From Rubrivivax sp. A210 (lineage in GTDB: Bacteria; Pseudomonadota; Gammaproteobacteria; Burkholderiales; Burkholderiaceae_C): 64,000 bases of DNA. Each line of letters begins with the position of its first letter. Position 1 is the stretch's first letter. Under the pieces are notes generated by a model. It worked only from the letters and a program-made list of their open reading frames with translations. It was not told the DNA's origin and did not search any database. The position numbers were made by a program, and so were the translations under genes. Positions 8,533 to 17,722 of the stretch are shown piece by piece. The stretch is taken from assembly GCF_904426505.1 (NCBI RefSeq), contig NZ_CAJGBN010000072.1, positions 142,219 through 206,218 of the forward strand. Reading direction: 5' to 3'.

Positions 8533-10923
8533 ATGGCCACCCGCGCCTCGCCCGACTCCATCGCCGGCCAGGCGCGCAGGCTCTATGTCGAAGAGCTGGT
8601 CAAGGGCCTGTCGCCGCTGGTGCAGACCGTGCTCGACGGCGCCAAGTCGCTGCTCGACAAGCCCTGCGAACACACCATCTTCCAGCGCCGCCGCGCCCTG
8701 GTGCAAGGCCTCACTGGCGGCGCTCAGGCCTGGCACCGCGGCATCGTCATCGGGCTGCGTCAGGTGCTGCAGCAGGGCGTGGGCGGCACCCGTCTGGGCG
8801 ATCTGGCGGCGGCGCCCGGCGCCCGCGACGCACTCAGCCTGGTGCCCGACGACACCATCGAGCTGGAGATCGTGACCTCGCGCCTGGCGCTGGCGGTGAT
8901 GGACCGCGCTTCGTGGGAGTTTGCCGACCTGCGCTCGCGCATTGCCCACCTCGAGACGCGCAACGAGCTCGATCCCAACGACATGCTGCGCGCCCATGTG
9001 CTGGCGCGCCTGGTCTTCGACGCCTGGCGCAGCGCCGGGCTCGACCTGGAAGGCTGGCGCGAGATGCAGGCCACGCTGCACGACGAATTCGCGCTGCTCG
9101 TCGAGGAGTGCTACCACGAGGCCAACCGCTGGCTGATCGAGCAGAACGTGCTGCCCGAGGTTGACCTGCGCCCCTTCATCCGCCGCGCCCGCGCCCATCC
9201 CGGGGCCGGCGGTGGCGGCGGCGGTTGGCAGGGCGGTGCGGGCGGCGGCGGTGCGGGCGAGCCCACACGCGCCGGCCCGAGCTCTGCCTTCGGCCCGATC
9301 TCGCAGTTCGGCTCCGCTCCGGGGGGCGGGCGCTACGGCAGCTGGGCGGGTGGTGGCGATCCGCGTGGCGGTGGCGTCGGTGAAGAGACGCGCATGATGA
9401 CGCGCGGTGCACCGCTGGCGCGCAGCCGCGAGCATGCCGAGGCGGTGCTCGGGCGGCTGAACCGGCTCATTGGCCGCCATGTGCCCGATTTCGCGCCGTC
9501 CACCCGCGCCGGCGACCTGCCGCGGCGCACGGCGCCGATGTCGCCCGGCCTCGCCCTGGCGATAGACCAGGCCGAGCGTGGCCTGCGCCAGCGCCTGGCA
9601 CCGGCCGCGGCCGGCGGCGGCATGATGGTCACCGCGCCGGTGCTGCTGGAAGAACTGCACCAGCGCAAGCAGGTGCTCAAGAAGGCCGCGGCCTCGCCCG
9701 AAGAGCGCGCCACCATCGAGATCGTCGCCCTGCTGTTCCAGAGCATCCTCACCGAAGAGCGCATACCGGCCAGCGTGCGCGTCTGGTTTGCGCGCCTGCA
9801 GATGCCGGTGCTGCGCGTGGCCGTCTCCGAGCCCGACTTCTTTGCCACCATCGACCACCCGGCGCGCCGCCTGATCGACCGCATGGGCGCCTGCGTGATG
9901 GGCTTTGACGGCACCGGCACGGTGGGCGAGGCGCTCGAGAAGGAAATCAAGCGCGTGGTGCAGGTGGTCGAGGCCTACCCCGACACCGGCAGGCGCGTCT
10001 TCCAGACCGTGCTCACCGAGTTCGAGAAATTCCTCGAGCACTACTTCAAGAACGAGAACGAGGCCACGCGGCGCGGCGTCTCGCTGGCCCAGCAGGTCGA
10101 GCAGCGCGAGACCATGGCCATCCAGTACACGATAGAGTTGCGCCGCATGCTCAACGAGGTGCCGGTGCAGGAGGGCGTGCGCCAGTTCCTCTTTCACGTC
10201 TGGGCCGATGTGCTGGCCACCACGGCCGTGCGCTACGGCGCCCAGGGTCAGCAGACCAAGACCATGAAGCGCGCCGCCGCCGACCTGATCTGGAGCGCCA
10301 GCGCCAAGGTCACGCGCGAAGAGCGCGCCGAGGTCATACGCCGCCTACCCCTGCTGCTCAAGAGCCTGCGTGAGGGCATGCTTTCGGCCGGCATGGACTC
10401 GGCCAAGCAGGACGAGCACATCCAGCAGCTCAACAACTCGCTCGCCGCCGCCTTCACGGCCAAGGCCGCGGTGATCCCCGACGACCGCCTGCGCGAGCTG
10501 ATGGAGCGGCTGGAGACGTTGGAAGAGTTGTTGCCCGACGCGGCCGATGTCGAGGTCGACGAATCGATGGTGCTCGATCTGTCGGGCCACCGCAATTCCG
10601 AGCTGGAGGTGGTGCTCGAGGGCGGCTCGATGCCGACGCCGGCGATGGTGGCCTGGGCGCGCGAGCTGCAGGTGGGCAGCTGGTACATGCTCGACCGCGG
10701 CGGCCACAGCGAGCCGGTGCAGCTGGCCTGGCACGGCATGCGCAAGCAGCTCAGCCTCTTCGTCACGCCCCAGGGGCGCTGTGTGCTGTTCCAGCAGCAC
10801 CGGCTGGCCAGCTATCTGCAGGCCGGCCTGCTGCTGCCGGCGCAGGACGAGGCGCTGACGGTGCGCGCCACACGCAGTGCGCTGGCCAAGCTGGATGTGG
10901 ATGCGTCGCGGCTCTTGAACTGA
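8533..10923 (+). CDS. DUF1631 family protein
   Basis: 796-residue soluble protein recognised as DUF1631, a family common in beta- and gammaproteobacteria with no established function that I know of. The N-terminal part is helical. Residues about 220-300 form a Gly-rich linker (GAGGGGGGW and similar). The central part is a long helical domain. The last 100 residues, with VGSWYMLDRGG, VQLAWHGMRKQLSLFV and GRCVLFQQHRLASYL, are reminiscent of PilZ-like beta-barrel ends of this family, although no clear c-di-GMP-binding RxxxR motif is seen. It stands alone, converging with smg after 17 bp. Function unassigned. Confidence 0.85.
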   Translation: MATRASPDSIAGQARRLYVEELVKGLSPLVQTVLDGAKSLLDKPCEHTIFQRRRALVQGLTGGAQAWHRGIVIGLRQVLQQGVGGTRLGDLAAAPGARDALSLVPDDTIELEIVTSRLALAVMDRASWEFADLRSRIAHLETRNELDPNDMLRAHVLARLVFDAWRSAGLDLEGWREMQATLHDEFALLVEECYHEANRWLIEQNVLPEVDLRPFIRRARAHPGAGGGGGGWQGGAGGGGAGEPTRAGPSSAFGPISQFGSAPGGGRYGSWAGGGDPRGGGVGEETRMMTRGAPLARSREHAEAVLGRLNRLIGRHVPDFAPSTRAGDLPRRTAPMSPGLALAIDQAERGLRQRLAPAAAGGGMMVTAPVLLEELHQRKQVLKKAAASPEERATIEIVALLFQSILTEERIPASVRVWFARLQMPVLRVAVSEPDFFATIDHPARRLIDRMGACVMGFDGTGTVGEALEKEIKRVVQVVEAYPDTGRRVFQTVLTEFEKFLEHYFKNENEATRRGVSLAQQVEQRETMAIQYTIELRRMLNEVPVQEGVRQFLFHVWADVLATTAVRYGAQGQQTKTMKRAAADLIWSASAKVTREERAEVIRRLPLLLKSLREGMLSAGMDSAKQDEHIQQLNNSLAAAFTAKAAVIPDDRLRELMERLETLEELLPDAADVEVDESMVLDLSGHRNSELEVVLEGGSMPTPAMVAWARELQVGSWYMLDRGGHSEPVQLAWHGMRKQLSLFVTPQGRCVLFQQHRLASYLQAGLLLPAQDEALTVRATRSALAKLDVDASRLLN

Positions 10924-10940
10924 GCCGCTGGCCGCCGGCG

Positions 10941-11393
10941 TCAGTGGATGACGCGGTCCTCGCTGGCGACGAACAACTCGTCGAGCACCAGCGCATCGGG
11001 TTCCTCGCCCAGGCTCCAGAAGACCATCAGCACGATGATCTTCAGGTCTTCCAGGTCGAGCGGGCCGTCGCCGACGGCCAGGGCGCGATCAATCACCATC
11101 TCGCGCATGGGCGCGGGCATCACGCCCGAGGACTCGAGGAACATGATGAAGCCCATCGAGGCCTCGCCCAGCGCCTCTTGCTCGGCCGCGGTGTAGATGC
11201 GCATGCTCTCGGGCACCGGGCTGCCGGTGCAGGCCTCGGCGCTCGTGGCCAGGCCATCGAGCCAGCGCAGGGCGTCCTGGATTTCCTCGTTGTCGAAACC
11301 GACGGCCGAGAGCTTGCGGCTCAATTGCTTGGGCTCGGGGCAGGCGTCCGGACGCCAGTAGTTCTCGTAGAGATAGACCAGGACGTCGAACAT
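10941..11393 (-). CDS. smg: Smg family protein (DUF494)
   Basis: 150 residues beginning MFDVLVYLYENYWRP, the conserved start of Smg/DUF494. It continues with LSAVGFDNEEIQDALRWLD and the C-terminal acidic segment LDLEDLKIIVLMVFWSLGE. The function is not established; the gene typically sits beside dprA, as here (dprA ends 100 bp upstream in the direction of transcription). No gene follows it on this strand; DUF1631 converges from the other side. Confidence 0.95.
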   Translation of the reverse strand: MFDVLVYLYENYWRPDACPEPKQLSRKLSAVGFDNEEIQDALRWLDGLATSAEACTGSPVPESMRIYTAAEQEALGEASMGFIMFLESSGVMPAPMREMVIDRALAVGDGPLDLEDLKIIVLMVFWSLGEEPDALVLDELFVASEDRVIH

Positions 11394-11402
11394 GGTGATT
11401 CC

Positions 11403-11432
11403 ACTATACCCGAGGCCGCCACGGCCATGTCA
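11403..11432 (-). promoter_or_regulatory. Putative promoter for smg
   Basis: Read on the minus strand: TGACAT, 18-bp spacer, TATAGT (complement of 11403-11408). The -10 ends only nine bases before the smg ATG, so a transcript from it would be nearly leaderless. Moderately good consensus match in a GC-rich background. Confidence 0.4.
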
Positions 11433-11493
11433 CACGAGTCGGGGGGGCTGGCCGGCCTGAAGTGAGGACTGCCCAATTCAGTGGCTGTTGCCC

Positions 11494-12621
11494 TCAGGCG
11501 CGGCCCAGACGCTGGTAGAGGCCGCCGGCCATGCGCGCGACCTGGCCGTCGAACTCGAGCTCGAGCAGGCGTGCCGTCAGCTCGGCCGTGGGCCAGCCGG
11601 TGCGGGCCAGCAAGGCATCGAGCGTCGCCGGTGCGTGGCCCAGGGCGCGCAGCAGCGGGTCGGATTCATCGCCATCGCCGGCCGCGGTGGGCGTTGGTTT
11701 CGTTGCCGTTGCCGTCCTGATGCCGGCCAGTTCCTCGACGATGTCCTCGGCCGTCTCCACCAGCTTGGCGCCCTGGCGCAGCAGCGCGTGGCAGCCGCGC
11801 GACTGCGGCGCGTGGATGGAGCCCGGCACGGCGAAGACCTCGCGGCCGGCCTCGGCGGCCAGGCGGGCGGTGATCAGCGAGCCCGACTTGAGCGCCGCCT
11901 CGACCACCAGCGTGCCCAGCGCGAGACCGGCGATGAGGCGGTTGCGCTGCGGAAAGTGCTCGGCCAGCGGCGGCGTGCCGGGGGCGTATTCGCTGAGCAG
12001 GGCGCCGCGCTCGGCGATGCGCCGCGCCAGCTCGCGGTGACGCGCCGGGTAGACCAGGTCGAGGCCGGTGCCGACCACGGCGACGGTGGCGGCGCCTCCG
12101 GCCGCCGCGCCGGCCAATGCGCCTTCGTGGGCCGCGCCGTCGATGCCGGCGGCCAGGCCGGAGATCACCACCCATTGCCGCTCGCTCAATGCGCGGCCGA
12201 AGGCGCGGGCGGTCTCCAGGCCTTGCGGCGTGGCGTGGCGGCTGCCGACCACGGCGATGGCGTCGGCAGCCAGCAGCTCCGGCGGCCCCTGCAGATAGAG
12301 CATCAGCGGCGGGTCGGCGGTCTGCAGCAGGCGGCTTGGGTAGCGCGGGTCGCCCAGCGCCAGCAGGTGTCGGGCCTCGCCGCCGCCGCGCCAGCGCTGC
12401 ACGGCCTGCCAGCGTTCGTTCAGCTGCGGTGGCGTGGCGGCCAGCGCATCGGCCACCGCCGCGCCGGCGATGGCGCGCAAGGCGCTGCGGCCGGCGCCGA
12501 ACACGGCGGTGGGCGAGCCGCAGGCGGCCAGCAGGCGCCGCGCCGTCTCACGGCCGACGCCGGGGGTTTCGAGCAGGCGAAACCAGGCTTCGTAATCCTC
12601 GTCCGGGGCAGCGTTGGCCAC
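11494..12621 (-). CDS. dprA: DNA-processing protein DprA
   Basis: 375 residues from the GTG at 12621. This start is chosen because the frame further upstream lies inside the LysM gene. An N-terminal helix-hairpin-helix-like segment (FRLLETPGVGRETARRLL) precedes the Rossmann-like core with AVVGSRHATPQGL, VISGLAAGIDGAAHEGAL, GTGLDLVYPARH and FPQRNRLIAGLA, then a C-terminal winged-helix-like segment (LLARTGWPTAELTARLLELE). DprA binds incoming single-stranded DNA during natural transformation and loads RecA. It lies 29 bp after the LysM gene in the same direction. No obvious Shine-Dalgarno precedes the GTG. Confidence 0.95.
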   Translation of the reverse strand: MANAAPDEDYEAWFRLLETPGVGRETARRLLAACGSPTAVFGAGRSALRAIAGAAVADALAATPPQLNERWQAVQRWRGGGEARHLLALGDPRYPSRLLQTADPPLMLYLQGPPELLAADAIAVVGSRHATPQGLETARAFGRALSERQWVVISGLAAGIDGAAHEGALAGAAAGGAATVAVVGTGLDLVYPARHRELARRIAERGALLSEYAPGTPPLAEHFPQRNRLIAGLALGTLVVEAALKSGSLITARLAAEAGREVFAVPGSIHAPQSRGCHALLRQGAKLVETAEDIVEELAGIRTATATKPTPTAAGDGDESDPLLRALGHAPATLDALLARTGWPTAELTARLLELEFDGQVARMAGGLYQRLGRA

Positions 12622-12650
12622 GGCGGAAAGTACGGACGCGGGCGCCTTGC

Positions 12651-13847
12651 TTAAGGCTGCGAGATGCGGTCGCCGGCGCGCACCGGCTCTTTCACGGTCA
12701 GGATGAGCGCATAGCTCACGCGCTCGAAGACGCGGAAGACAAAGAGCATGCCGTGGCGCTCGTCGGGCAACTGCATCGCGACGCGGCTGCCGTTGGTGGT
12801 GTCGGTGGCCGCCTTGCCACTGCGCCACAGGGCCAGCACATGGCCGCGCTCGATGTTGTCGCGCGAGCCGCGGTTGATGGCCACGACCTGGTTCTGCCCG
12901 GCACGCAGCCCATCGCCGTAGATCGAGACGATGTGGCCTTCGATGTTGCCGGCTGGCGGGTGCGGCACGTAGGCCACGAGTTCCTGCTGCGGCACCGGCG
13001 ACAGGCGGTCGCCGACGCCAGCTTCGAGCCGGGTGCTGGTGACCTTGAAGGTGGCCGGCACGATGGTGGCGCCTTCGCTGCCCGGCTGCGCCACCTCGGC
13101 CGTGCCGACGAAGCGGCCTTCATAGCCCAGCACCTCGCGCGTGAGGGGGTCGGCCAGCGGCGTGAGCTGGCGGAACAGACGGAAATCGCTGGCGCCGGCG
13201 AGGTCGCCGCGCACATAGGCGGTTTCGCCGCGCGAGACCATCACGCGGCCCTCCTGCGTGGCGACGATGCGCGGCGCCTTGTCCAGCGCATTGGTGTCGA
13301 AGACCACGGCCTCGGTGAGGAAGGGGCCGATCAGGTGCAGCGGGATGGCGGCGATGGCGCCATTGGCCAGCAGATCCTTGCGGATGCGCGGCGAGAGCTT
13401 GACGGTGTTGCCCGGCATCGTGCCCGGTGCGCCATTGGCCAGGCGCAGGCGGGCGCGGCCGTCGAGCTTTTCGAGCACCAGCACCTGGCCCGGGAAGATG
13501 AGGTGGGGGTTGCGGATCTGCTCAAGGTTCATGCCCCACAGCTCGGGCCAGCGCCAGGGGCTTTTGAGGAAGAGGGTGGAGATGCCCCACAGCGTGTCGC
13601 CGGGCTGCACCGTGTGGGAGTCGGGCGCATTGGGCACCAGATCGGACAGCGGCACGCCGGCCTGGGCGACACGCTGCGCGGTGTCGCGCCATTCGGGCGC
13701 GATGGGCATGCGGCTGGGTTGGGCTGTCGCGCTGCCTTGCAGCGCCGCGGCCAGCGCCAGCAGGCCGACCAGTTCGGCGGCCACACGGGTGACCCTGGGG
13801 GCGGCCTGCCCGCCGCGGCGGCATTGAGGTGCGGTGTTGCTGATCAC
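12651..13847 (-). CDS. LysM-domain secreted protein
   Basis: 398 residues from GTG at 13847, which has GGGAG about nine bases upstream; longer in-frame starts extend into the divergent promoter region. A signal peptide (VGLLALAAALQGSATA, about residues 27-42) is followed by a LysM motif, HTVQPGDTLWGIS through NPHLIFPGQVLVLEK (about 78-130), that binds peptidoglycan glycan strands. The remaining 260 residues are a beta-rich region of unknown function conserved in LysM proteins found upstream of dprA. Genes run LysM-dprA-smg; divergent def starts 285 bp away. Confidence 0.92.
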   Translation of the reverse strand: MISNTAPQCRRGGQAAPRVTRVAAELVGLLALAAALQGSATAQPSRMPIAPEWRDTAQRVAQAGVPLSDLVPNAPDSHTVQPGDTLWGISTLFLKSPWRWPELWGMNLEQIRNPHLIFPGQVLVLEKLDGRARLRLANGAPGTMPGNTVKLSPRIRKDLLANGAIAAIPLHLIGPFLTEAVVFDTNALDKAPRIVATQEGRVMVSRGETAYVRGDLAGASDFRLFRQLTPLADPLTREVLGYEGRFVGTAEVAQPGSEGATIVPATFKVTSTRLEAGVGDRLSPVPQQELVAYVPHPPAGNIEGHIVSIYGDGLRAGQNQVVAINRGSRDNIERGHVLALWRSGKAATDTTNGSRVAMQLPDERHGMLFVFRVFERVSYALILTVKEPVRAGDRISQP

Positions 13848-14131
13848 GCTGTGGGTCTCCCGGCGGCGCGGCGGCCGCTGCCAAAATGCCGCGCGGCAAA
13901 TGGTGTTGAGTGCGCCGCGCGTGCGTCTCGCGATAGTGCGGCGACAATGCTCATATGGTTTCACAGATTCTGCCCGTAAACCCTTGATGCCGCAAACAAA
14001 CTGAGGCCTCGCGGCAGCGCGCATCCGGCCATTCCACGGCCGCGCGTTGCACCCCGTCCACAGCTGTTGCCAGCTGTTTCCCGGCGCCGCGGCCGCACAC
14101 GTTCTGGCACTTTCCCTTGCTCTTGTCCGCC

Positions 14132-14659
14132 ATGGCCATCCTGCCCATTCTTCGCTTTCCCGACCCCCGCCTGCACACGGTGGCCCGCCCCGTGCAGGTG
14201 GTCGACGAACGCATCCGCGCCCTCGTCGACGACATGCTGCAGACGATGTACGGCTCCGACGGCGTCGGCCTCGCGGCGACCCAGGTCGACGTCCACGAGC
14301 GCCTGATCGTGATGGACACCTCCGAGCAGCACAACCAGCCCCTGGTGCTGATCAACCCCGAAATCGTGCGCCGCAGCGCCGAGATGGCGGTCAACGAGGA
14401 GGGCTGCCTCTCGGTGCCGCAGATCTACGACAAGGTCGAGCGCCACGCCCGTGTCACCGTGCGCGCCCTCGGCCGCGACGGCGAGCCCTTCGAGTTCGAT
14501 GCCGAGGGCCTGGCCGCGGTCTGTGTGCAGCACGAGATGGACCACCTGATGGGCCGCGTCTTCGTCGAATACCTGAGCCCGCTCAAGCGCGACCGCATCC
14601 GCACCAAGATGCTCAAGAAGACGCGCGAGGAGCAGCGCGACAGCAAGCCGCGGGCATGA
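14132..14659 (+). CDS. def: Peptide deformylase
   Basis: 175 residues. It contains all three metal-site motifs: GVGLAATQ (about residue 46), EGCLSVP (metal cysteine, about 95) and QHEMDHLMG (HExxH, about 137). It removes the N-formyl group from nascent proteins. ATG at 14132 is chosen over the in-frame TTG at 14117 because MAILPILRFPDPRL is the usual N-terminus. Its stop codon overlaps the fmt start (ATGA), implying translational coupling with the enzyme that supplies formyl-Met-tRNA. Confidence 0.98.
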   Translation: MAILPILRFPDPRLHTVARPVQVVDERIRALVDDMLQTMYGSDGVGLAATQVDVHERLIVMDTSEQHNQPLVLINPEIVRRSAEMAVNEEGCLSVPQIYDKVERHARVTVRALGRDGEPFEFDAEGLAAVCVQHEMDHLMGRVFVEYLSPLKRDRIRTKMLKKTREEQRDSKPRA

Positions 14660-15591
14660 GGATCGCCTATGCCGGCACGCCGGAGTTCGCACGCCTGGCG
14701 CTGCAGGCCCTGATCGAGGCCGGACACGAGATCGCCCTCGTGCTGACCCAGCCCGACCGCCCCGCCGGCCGTGGCCTGAAGCTGCAGCCCTCGGCCGTCA
14801 AGCAATGCGCGCTGGCCCATGGCCTGGCGCTGGCCCAGCCGCGCGGCCTGCGCCTGGATGGCCGCTGGGCCGACGACGCCGCCGCCGCACAAGTGGCACT
14901 GCAGCAGGCCGCGCCCGAGCTGATGGTGGTGGCCGCCTACGGCCTGATCCTGCCGCCCTGGGTGCTGGCGCTGCCGCCGCGCGGCTGCCTCAACATCCAC
15001 GGCTCGCTGCTGCCGCGCTGGCGTGGCGCCGCGCCCATCCAGCGCGCCATCGAGGCCGGCGATCTGGAGACCGGCATCACGCTGATGCAGATGGACGCCG
15101 GCCTCGACACCGGCGACATGCTGCTGGTCGAGGCCACGCCCATCGCCGACGATGACGACGCCAGCACGCTACACGACCGCCTGGCCGCCATCGGCGCGCG
15201 CCTGGTGGTTGACGGTGTGGCGCGCCTGCAGGCCGGCACGCTGGACGCCACGCCCCAGCCCGCCGAGGGTGTCACCTATGCGCGCAAGATCGAGAAATCC
15301 GAGGCGGCCATCGATTGGCGCCAGGGCGCGGCCGAGATCGAACGCCGGCTGCGCGCCTTCGATCCCTTTCCGGGCGCCACCGCCGAGCTCGCGGGCCAGC
15401 CGGTGAAACTGTGGCGCGGCCGCGCCGTGCATGGGCAGGGCGAGCCGGGTCGCATGCTCGCGGCTGCCGACGGCCGCCTGGTCGTGGCTTGCTGCGAGGG
15501 CGCGCTCGAAGTCCTGCAGTTGCAGCTGGCCGGCGGCCGACGCATCACGGCCCGCGATTTCCTGCAGCGCCATCCGCTGGCGCTGGGCTGA
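14656..15591 (+). CDS. fmt: Methionyl-tRNA formyltransferase
   Basis: 311 residues starting MRIAYAGTPEFARLAL. The formyltransferase domain carries LNIHGSLLPRWRGAAPIQRAI, with the catalytic Asn-His pair, and GITLMQMDAGLDTGDML. The C-terminal OB-like domain begins near VTYARKIEKSEAAIDW. It formylates initiator Met-tRNA using 10-formyltetrahydrofolate. ATG overlaps the def stop by four bases. Confidence 0.98.
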   Translation: MRIAYAGTPEFARLALQALIEAGHEIALVLTQPDRPAGRGLKLQPSAVKQCALAHGLALAQPRGLRLDGRWADDAAAAQVALQQAAPELMVVAAYGLILPPWVLALPPRGCLNIHGSLLPRWRGAAPIQRAIEAGDLETGITLMQMDAGLDTGDMLLVEATPIADDDDASTLHDRLAAIGARLVVDGVARLQAGTLDATPQPAEGVTYARKIEKSEAAIDWRQGAAEIERRLRAFDPFPGATAELAGQPVKLWRGRAVHGQGEPGRMLAAADGRLVVACCEGALEVLQLQLAGGRRITARDFLQRHPLALG

Positions 15592-15666
15592 GCCTGCGGC
15601 TCAAGGCGGCACCGCGGCCGGCCGATAAACCGGCTGCTGCTCCCGGTTCTTCCTGGCCCTCCTTCC

Positions 15667-16077
15667 ATGCGCTGCCCTGTCCGTCCCGTCACCCTCGCCG
15701 CCCTTGCGCTGGCCAGCCTGCTTGCTGGCTGCGACCAGCTCGGCATCGAGTCGGCCGCCGCCGTGGCCGCCAAGCGCGAGGCCGAGGGCAAGGCCATAGG
15801 TGCTGGCTGCCGCCACGCCGGGCGCTCGGTCGAGGAGTGCTACGACGGCAACAAGCGCGCCGACAAGGCCTCGGTGTTTGCCGGCTGGAAGGAAATGAAC
15901 GAGTACATGCGCGAGAACAAGATGGAGTCAGCCCCGCGCGCCGCGCCGCCGCCACCAACGCCCACCGAGCACGCGGCCGATGGGGAAGAGGGCAAGGACG
16001 GCGCCAAGGCCGAGGGCAAGGCTGACGGTAAAGGCGCCGCCAAGCCGGCCGCCAAGGCCGCGGCGGCCAAGCACTGA
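15667..16077 (+). CDS. Small lipoprotein, unknown function
   Basis: 136 residues. Lipobox LLAGC around residues 18-22 marks it as a lipoprotein. Mature part: short helical region with two further cysteines (GAGCRHAGRSVEECYDGN), FAGWKEMNEYMRENKM, then a Pro-rich segment and an Ala/Lys/Gly low-complexity tail (KADGKGAAKPAAKAAAAKH). The cationic tail may contact nucleic acid or cell-wall polymers, which is speculation. It follows fmt by 75 bp. Not recognised as a named family. Confidence 0.75.
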   Translation: MRCPVRPVTLAALALASLLAGCDQLGIESAAAVAAKREAEGKAIGAGCRHAGRSVEECYDGNKRADKASVFAGWKEMNEYMRENKMESAPRAAPPPPTPTEHAADGEEGKDGAKAEGKADGKGAAKPAAKAAAAKH

Positions 16078-16186
16078 GCTTGCGAGCGCAGCCTGTCGGC
16101 GCTGGCGGCAATCCGTCGCAGCCCGCTGTCACGCGATCAGCGCGGTGCGGCACAGTGCGCCCTCGCATCCCGGAAGGAAAGCCGCC

Positions 16187-16891
16187 ATGACCGCTCTTCG
16201 CCGCGCCCTGCTGCGCATCGCTGCCCTCGGCCTGATCGCCGGCCTGCCCGCTGCCCATGCCGCCACCGAGGCGCGCACGCTGCCACCCTTCCAGGCCGTC
16301 GCGCTGGCAGGCTCCATCGACCTCGAGGTCAGCCAGGGCGAGACCCAGGCCGTGCAGGTACAGGCCGACGACAAGCTGCTGCCCGATGTCGAGACGGTGG
16401 TGGCCAACGGCCGCCACGGCGCCACGCTGGAGGTTCGCCTCAAGCCCGGGCTGCGCTGGTTCAGCGGGCGCGTGCGCGTGAGCCTGGTGCTGCCGCGCCT
16501 GCAGGCGCTGTCGTCCAACGGCTCGGGCGATATCCGCCTTGCGGCCTTTGAGACCCCGGCGCTGCACATCGCGCTCGCGGGCTCGGGCAACGTGCGGCTG
16601 GCGGGGCTGCGCACGGAGGCGCTGGAAATCGCCATTGCCGGTGCCGGCGACGTGTCCGGCAGTGGCCGGGCGACGCGATTGAAGGTGGGCATCTCGGGCA
16701 GCGGCGACGTGCGCCTGGCCGAGCTTGCCGCGGACGAGGTGGCGGTAAAGATCGCCGGCGCGGGCGATGTCGCCGTCAATGCGCAGCAGAGGCTGGACGT
16801 GCGCATCTCGGGCAGCGGCGATGTCAGCTACACCGGCGCGGCCGTGGTGAGCCAGTCCATTGCTGGCAGCGGGCGCATAACCCGGCGTTGA
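16187..16891 (+). CDS. Secreted GIN-domain protein (DUF2807)
   Basis: 234 residues from ATG 16187 with GGAAGGA 9-15 bases upstream. Signal peptide to about residue 25 (IAGLPAAHA). The mature part is a repetitive right-handed beta-structure with short units such as GSGDIRLAAF, GSGNVRLAGL, GAGDVSGSG, GSGDVRLAEL, GAGDVAVNA and GSGDVSYTG: the head-GIN/DUF2807 pattern. Likely periplasmic; function unknown. Monocistronic or loosely linked to neighbours. Confidence 0.9.
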   Translation: MTALRRALLRIAALGLIAGLPAAHAATEARTLPPFQAVALAGSIDLEVSQGETQAVQVQADDKLLPDVETVVANGRHGATLEVRLKPGLRWFSGRVRVSLVLPRLQALSSNGSGDIRLAAFETPALHIALAGSGNVRLAGLRTEALEIAIAGAGDVSGSGRATRLKVGISGSGDVRLAELAADEVAVKIAGAGDVAVNAQQRLDVRISGSGDVSYTGAAVVSQSIAGSGRITRR

Positions 16892-16987
16892 AGGCCCGGC
16901 GTTGAAGGCCGCCGCTGAAGCAAGCGGCCGTGGCGGCACGGCCACGGCAAGGCGGGCAAGGGCCGCGCAGGCGGTGACAATGGCGGC

Positions 16988-17722
16988 GTGACCGTCGCCC
17001 CCGCCGCGCCCGCTTGGCGCCATCCCGAGTTCGCCCGCGGCGCCCGCGAAATGGCGGGTACGGCCCTAGGCATCGCGGCCTGGGGCCTGATCACCGGCGT
17101 GGCGATGGGCAAGAGCGGGCTGCCGCCGGCGCTGATGGTGATGATGTCGCTGCTGGTGTTTGCCGGCAGCGCCCAGCTTGCCGTGCTGCCGCTGATGGCC
17201 GCTGGCGCGCCCCTTTGGGTCGTGTGGGCCACGGCGCTGTGCGTCAACCTGCGCTTCATGATCTTCAGCGCCCAGTGGCGCCCATATGTGATGGGCCGGC
17301 CGCTGGGCGAGCGCTTGTGCCTGGCCTATTTCGCCGCCGACCTCAACTTCGTGATGTTCCTGCGCCGCTTTCCCGAGCCGCGCCCCGAGCCCGCCCAACT
17401 GCCCTATTACTGGGGTGGCGCCGCCGCGAACTGGTTTGCCTGGCAGATACCGTCGATCAGCGGCATCTTCCTGGCCGATGCCGTGCCGGTGCATTGGGGC
17501 TTCGGCTTCGCCGGCACGCTGGCGCTGGTGGGCGTGGCGGCTTCGCTGCTGCACGGCCGGGCCACCGGCCTGGCCGGCGCCGTGGCCGGCTGCGCCGCGG
17601 TGGCCGCCTACGGCCTGCCCTTCAAGCTCAACATCGTGGTGGCCATCGCGGCGGCCGTGGCCATCGGCCTGCTGATCGACCACCACACGCGCGAATCCCC
17701 GGCCATGGACGACCGCACCTGA
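16988..17722 (+). CDS. azlC: AzlC family branched-chain amino acid permease
   Basis: 244-residue inner-membrane protein with the AzlC pattern: GVAMGKSGLPPALMVMMSLLVFAGSAQLAVLPLM and NLRFMIFSAQWRPY (read as two neighbouring conserved blocks), then several C-terminal membrane segments. AzlC with AzlD forms a branched-chain amino acid exporter. GTG start at 16988. Stop codon overlaps the azlD start (ATGA), implying co-translation of the two subunits. Confidence 0.92.
   Translation: MTVAPAAPAWRHPEFARGAREMAGTALGIAAWGLITGVAMGKSGLPPALMVMMSLLVFAGSAQLAVLPLMAAGAPLWVVWATALCVNLRFMIFSAQWRPYVMGRPLGERLCLAYFAADLNFVMFLRRFPEPRPEPAQLPYYWGGAAANWFAWQIPSISGIFLADAVPVHWGFGFAGTLALVGVAASLLHGRATGLAGAVAGCAAVAAYGLPFKLNIVVAIAAAVAIGLLIDHHTRESPAMDDRT

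Noticed and set aside
9190..9390. Gly-rich tract in the DUF1631 gene as a DNA repeat or PE-PGRS-like element
   Set aside because: It is an in-frame flexible linker with irregular units, not a tandem repeat array.
12622..12828. Longer N-terminus of DprA starting at 12828
   Set aside because: The extra sequence overlaps the LysM gene, is Arg/His-rich and lacks conservation; GTG 12621 gives a normal DprA.
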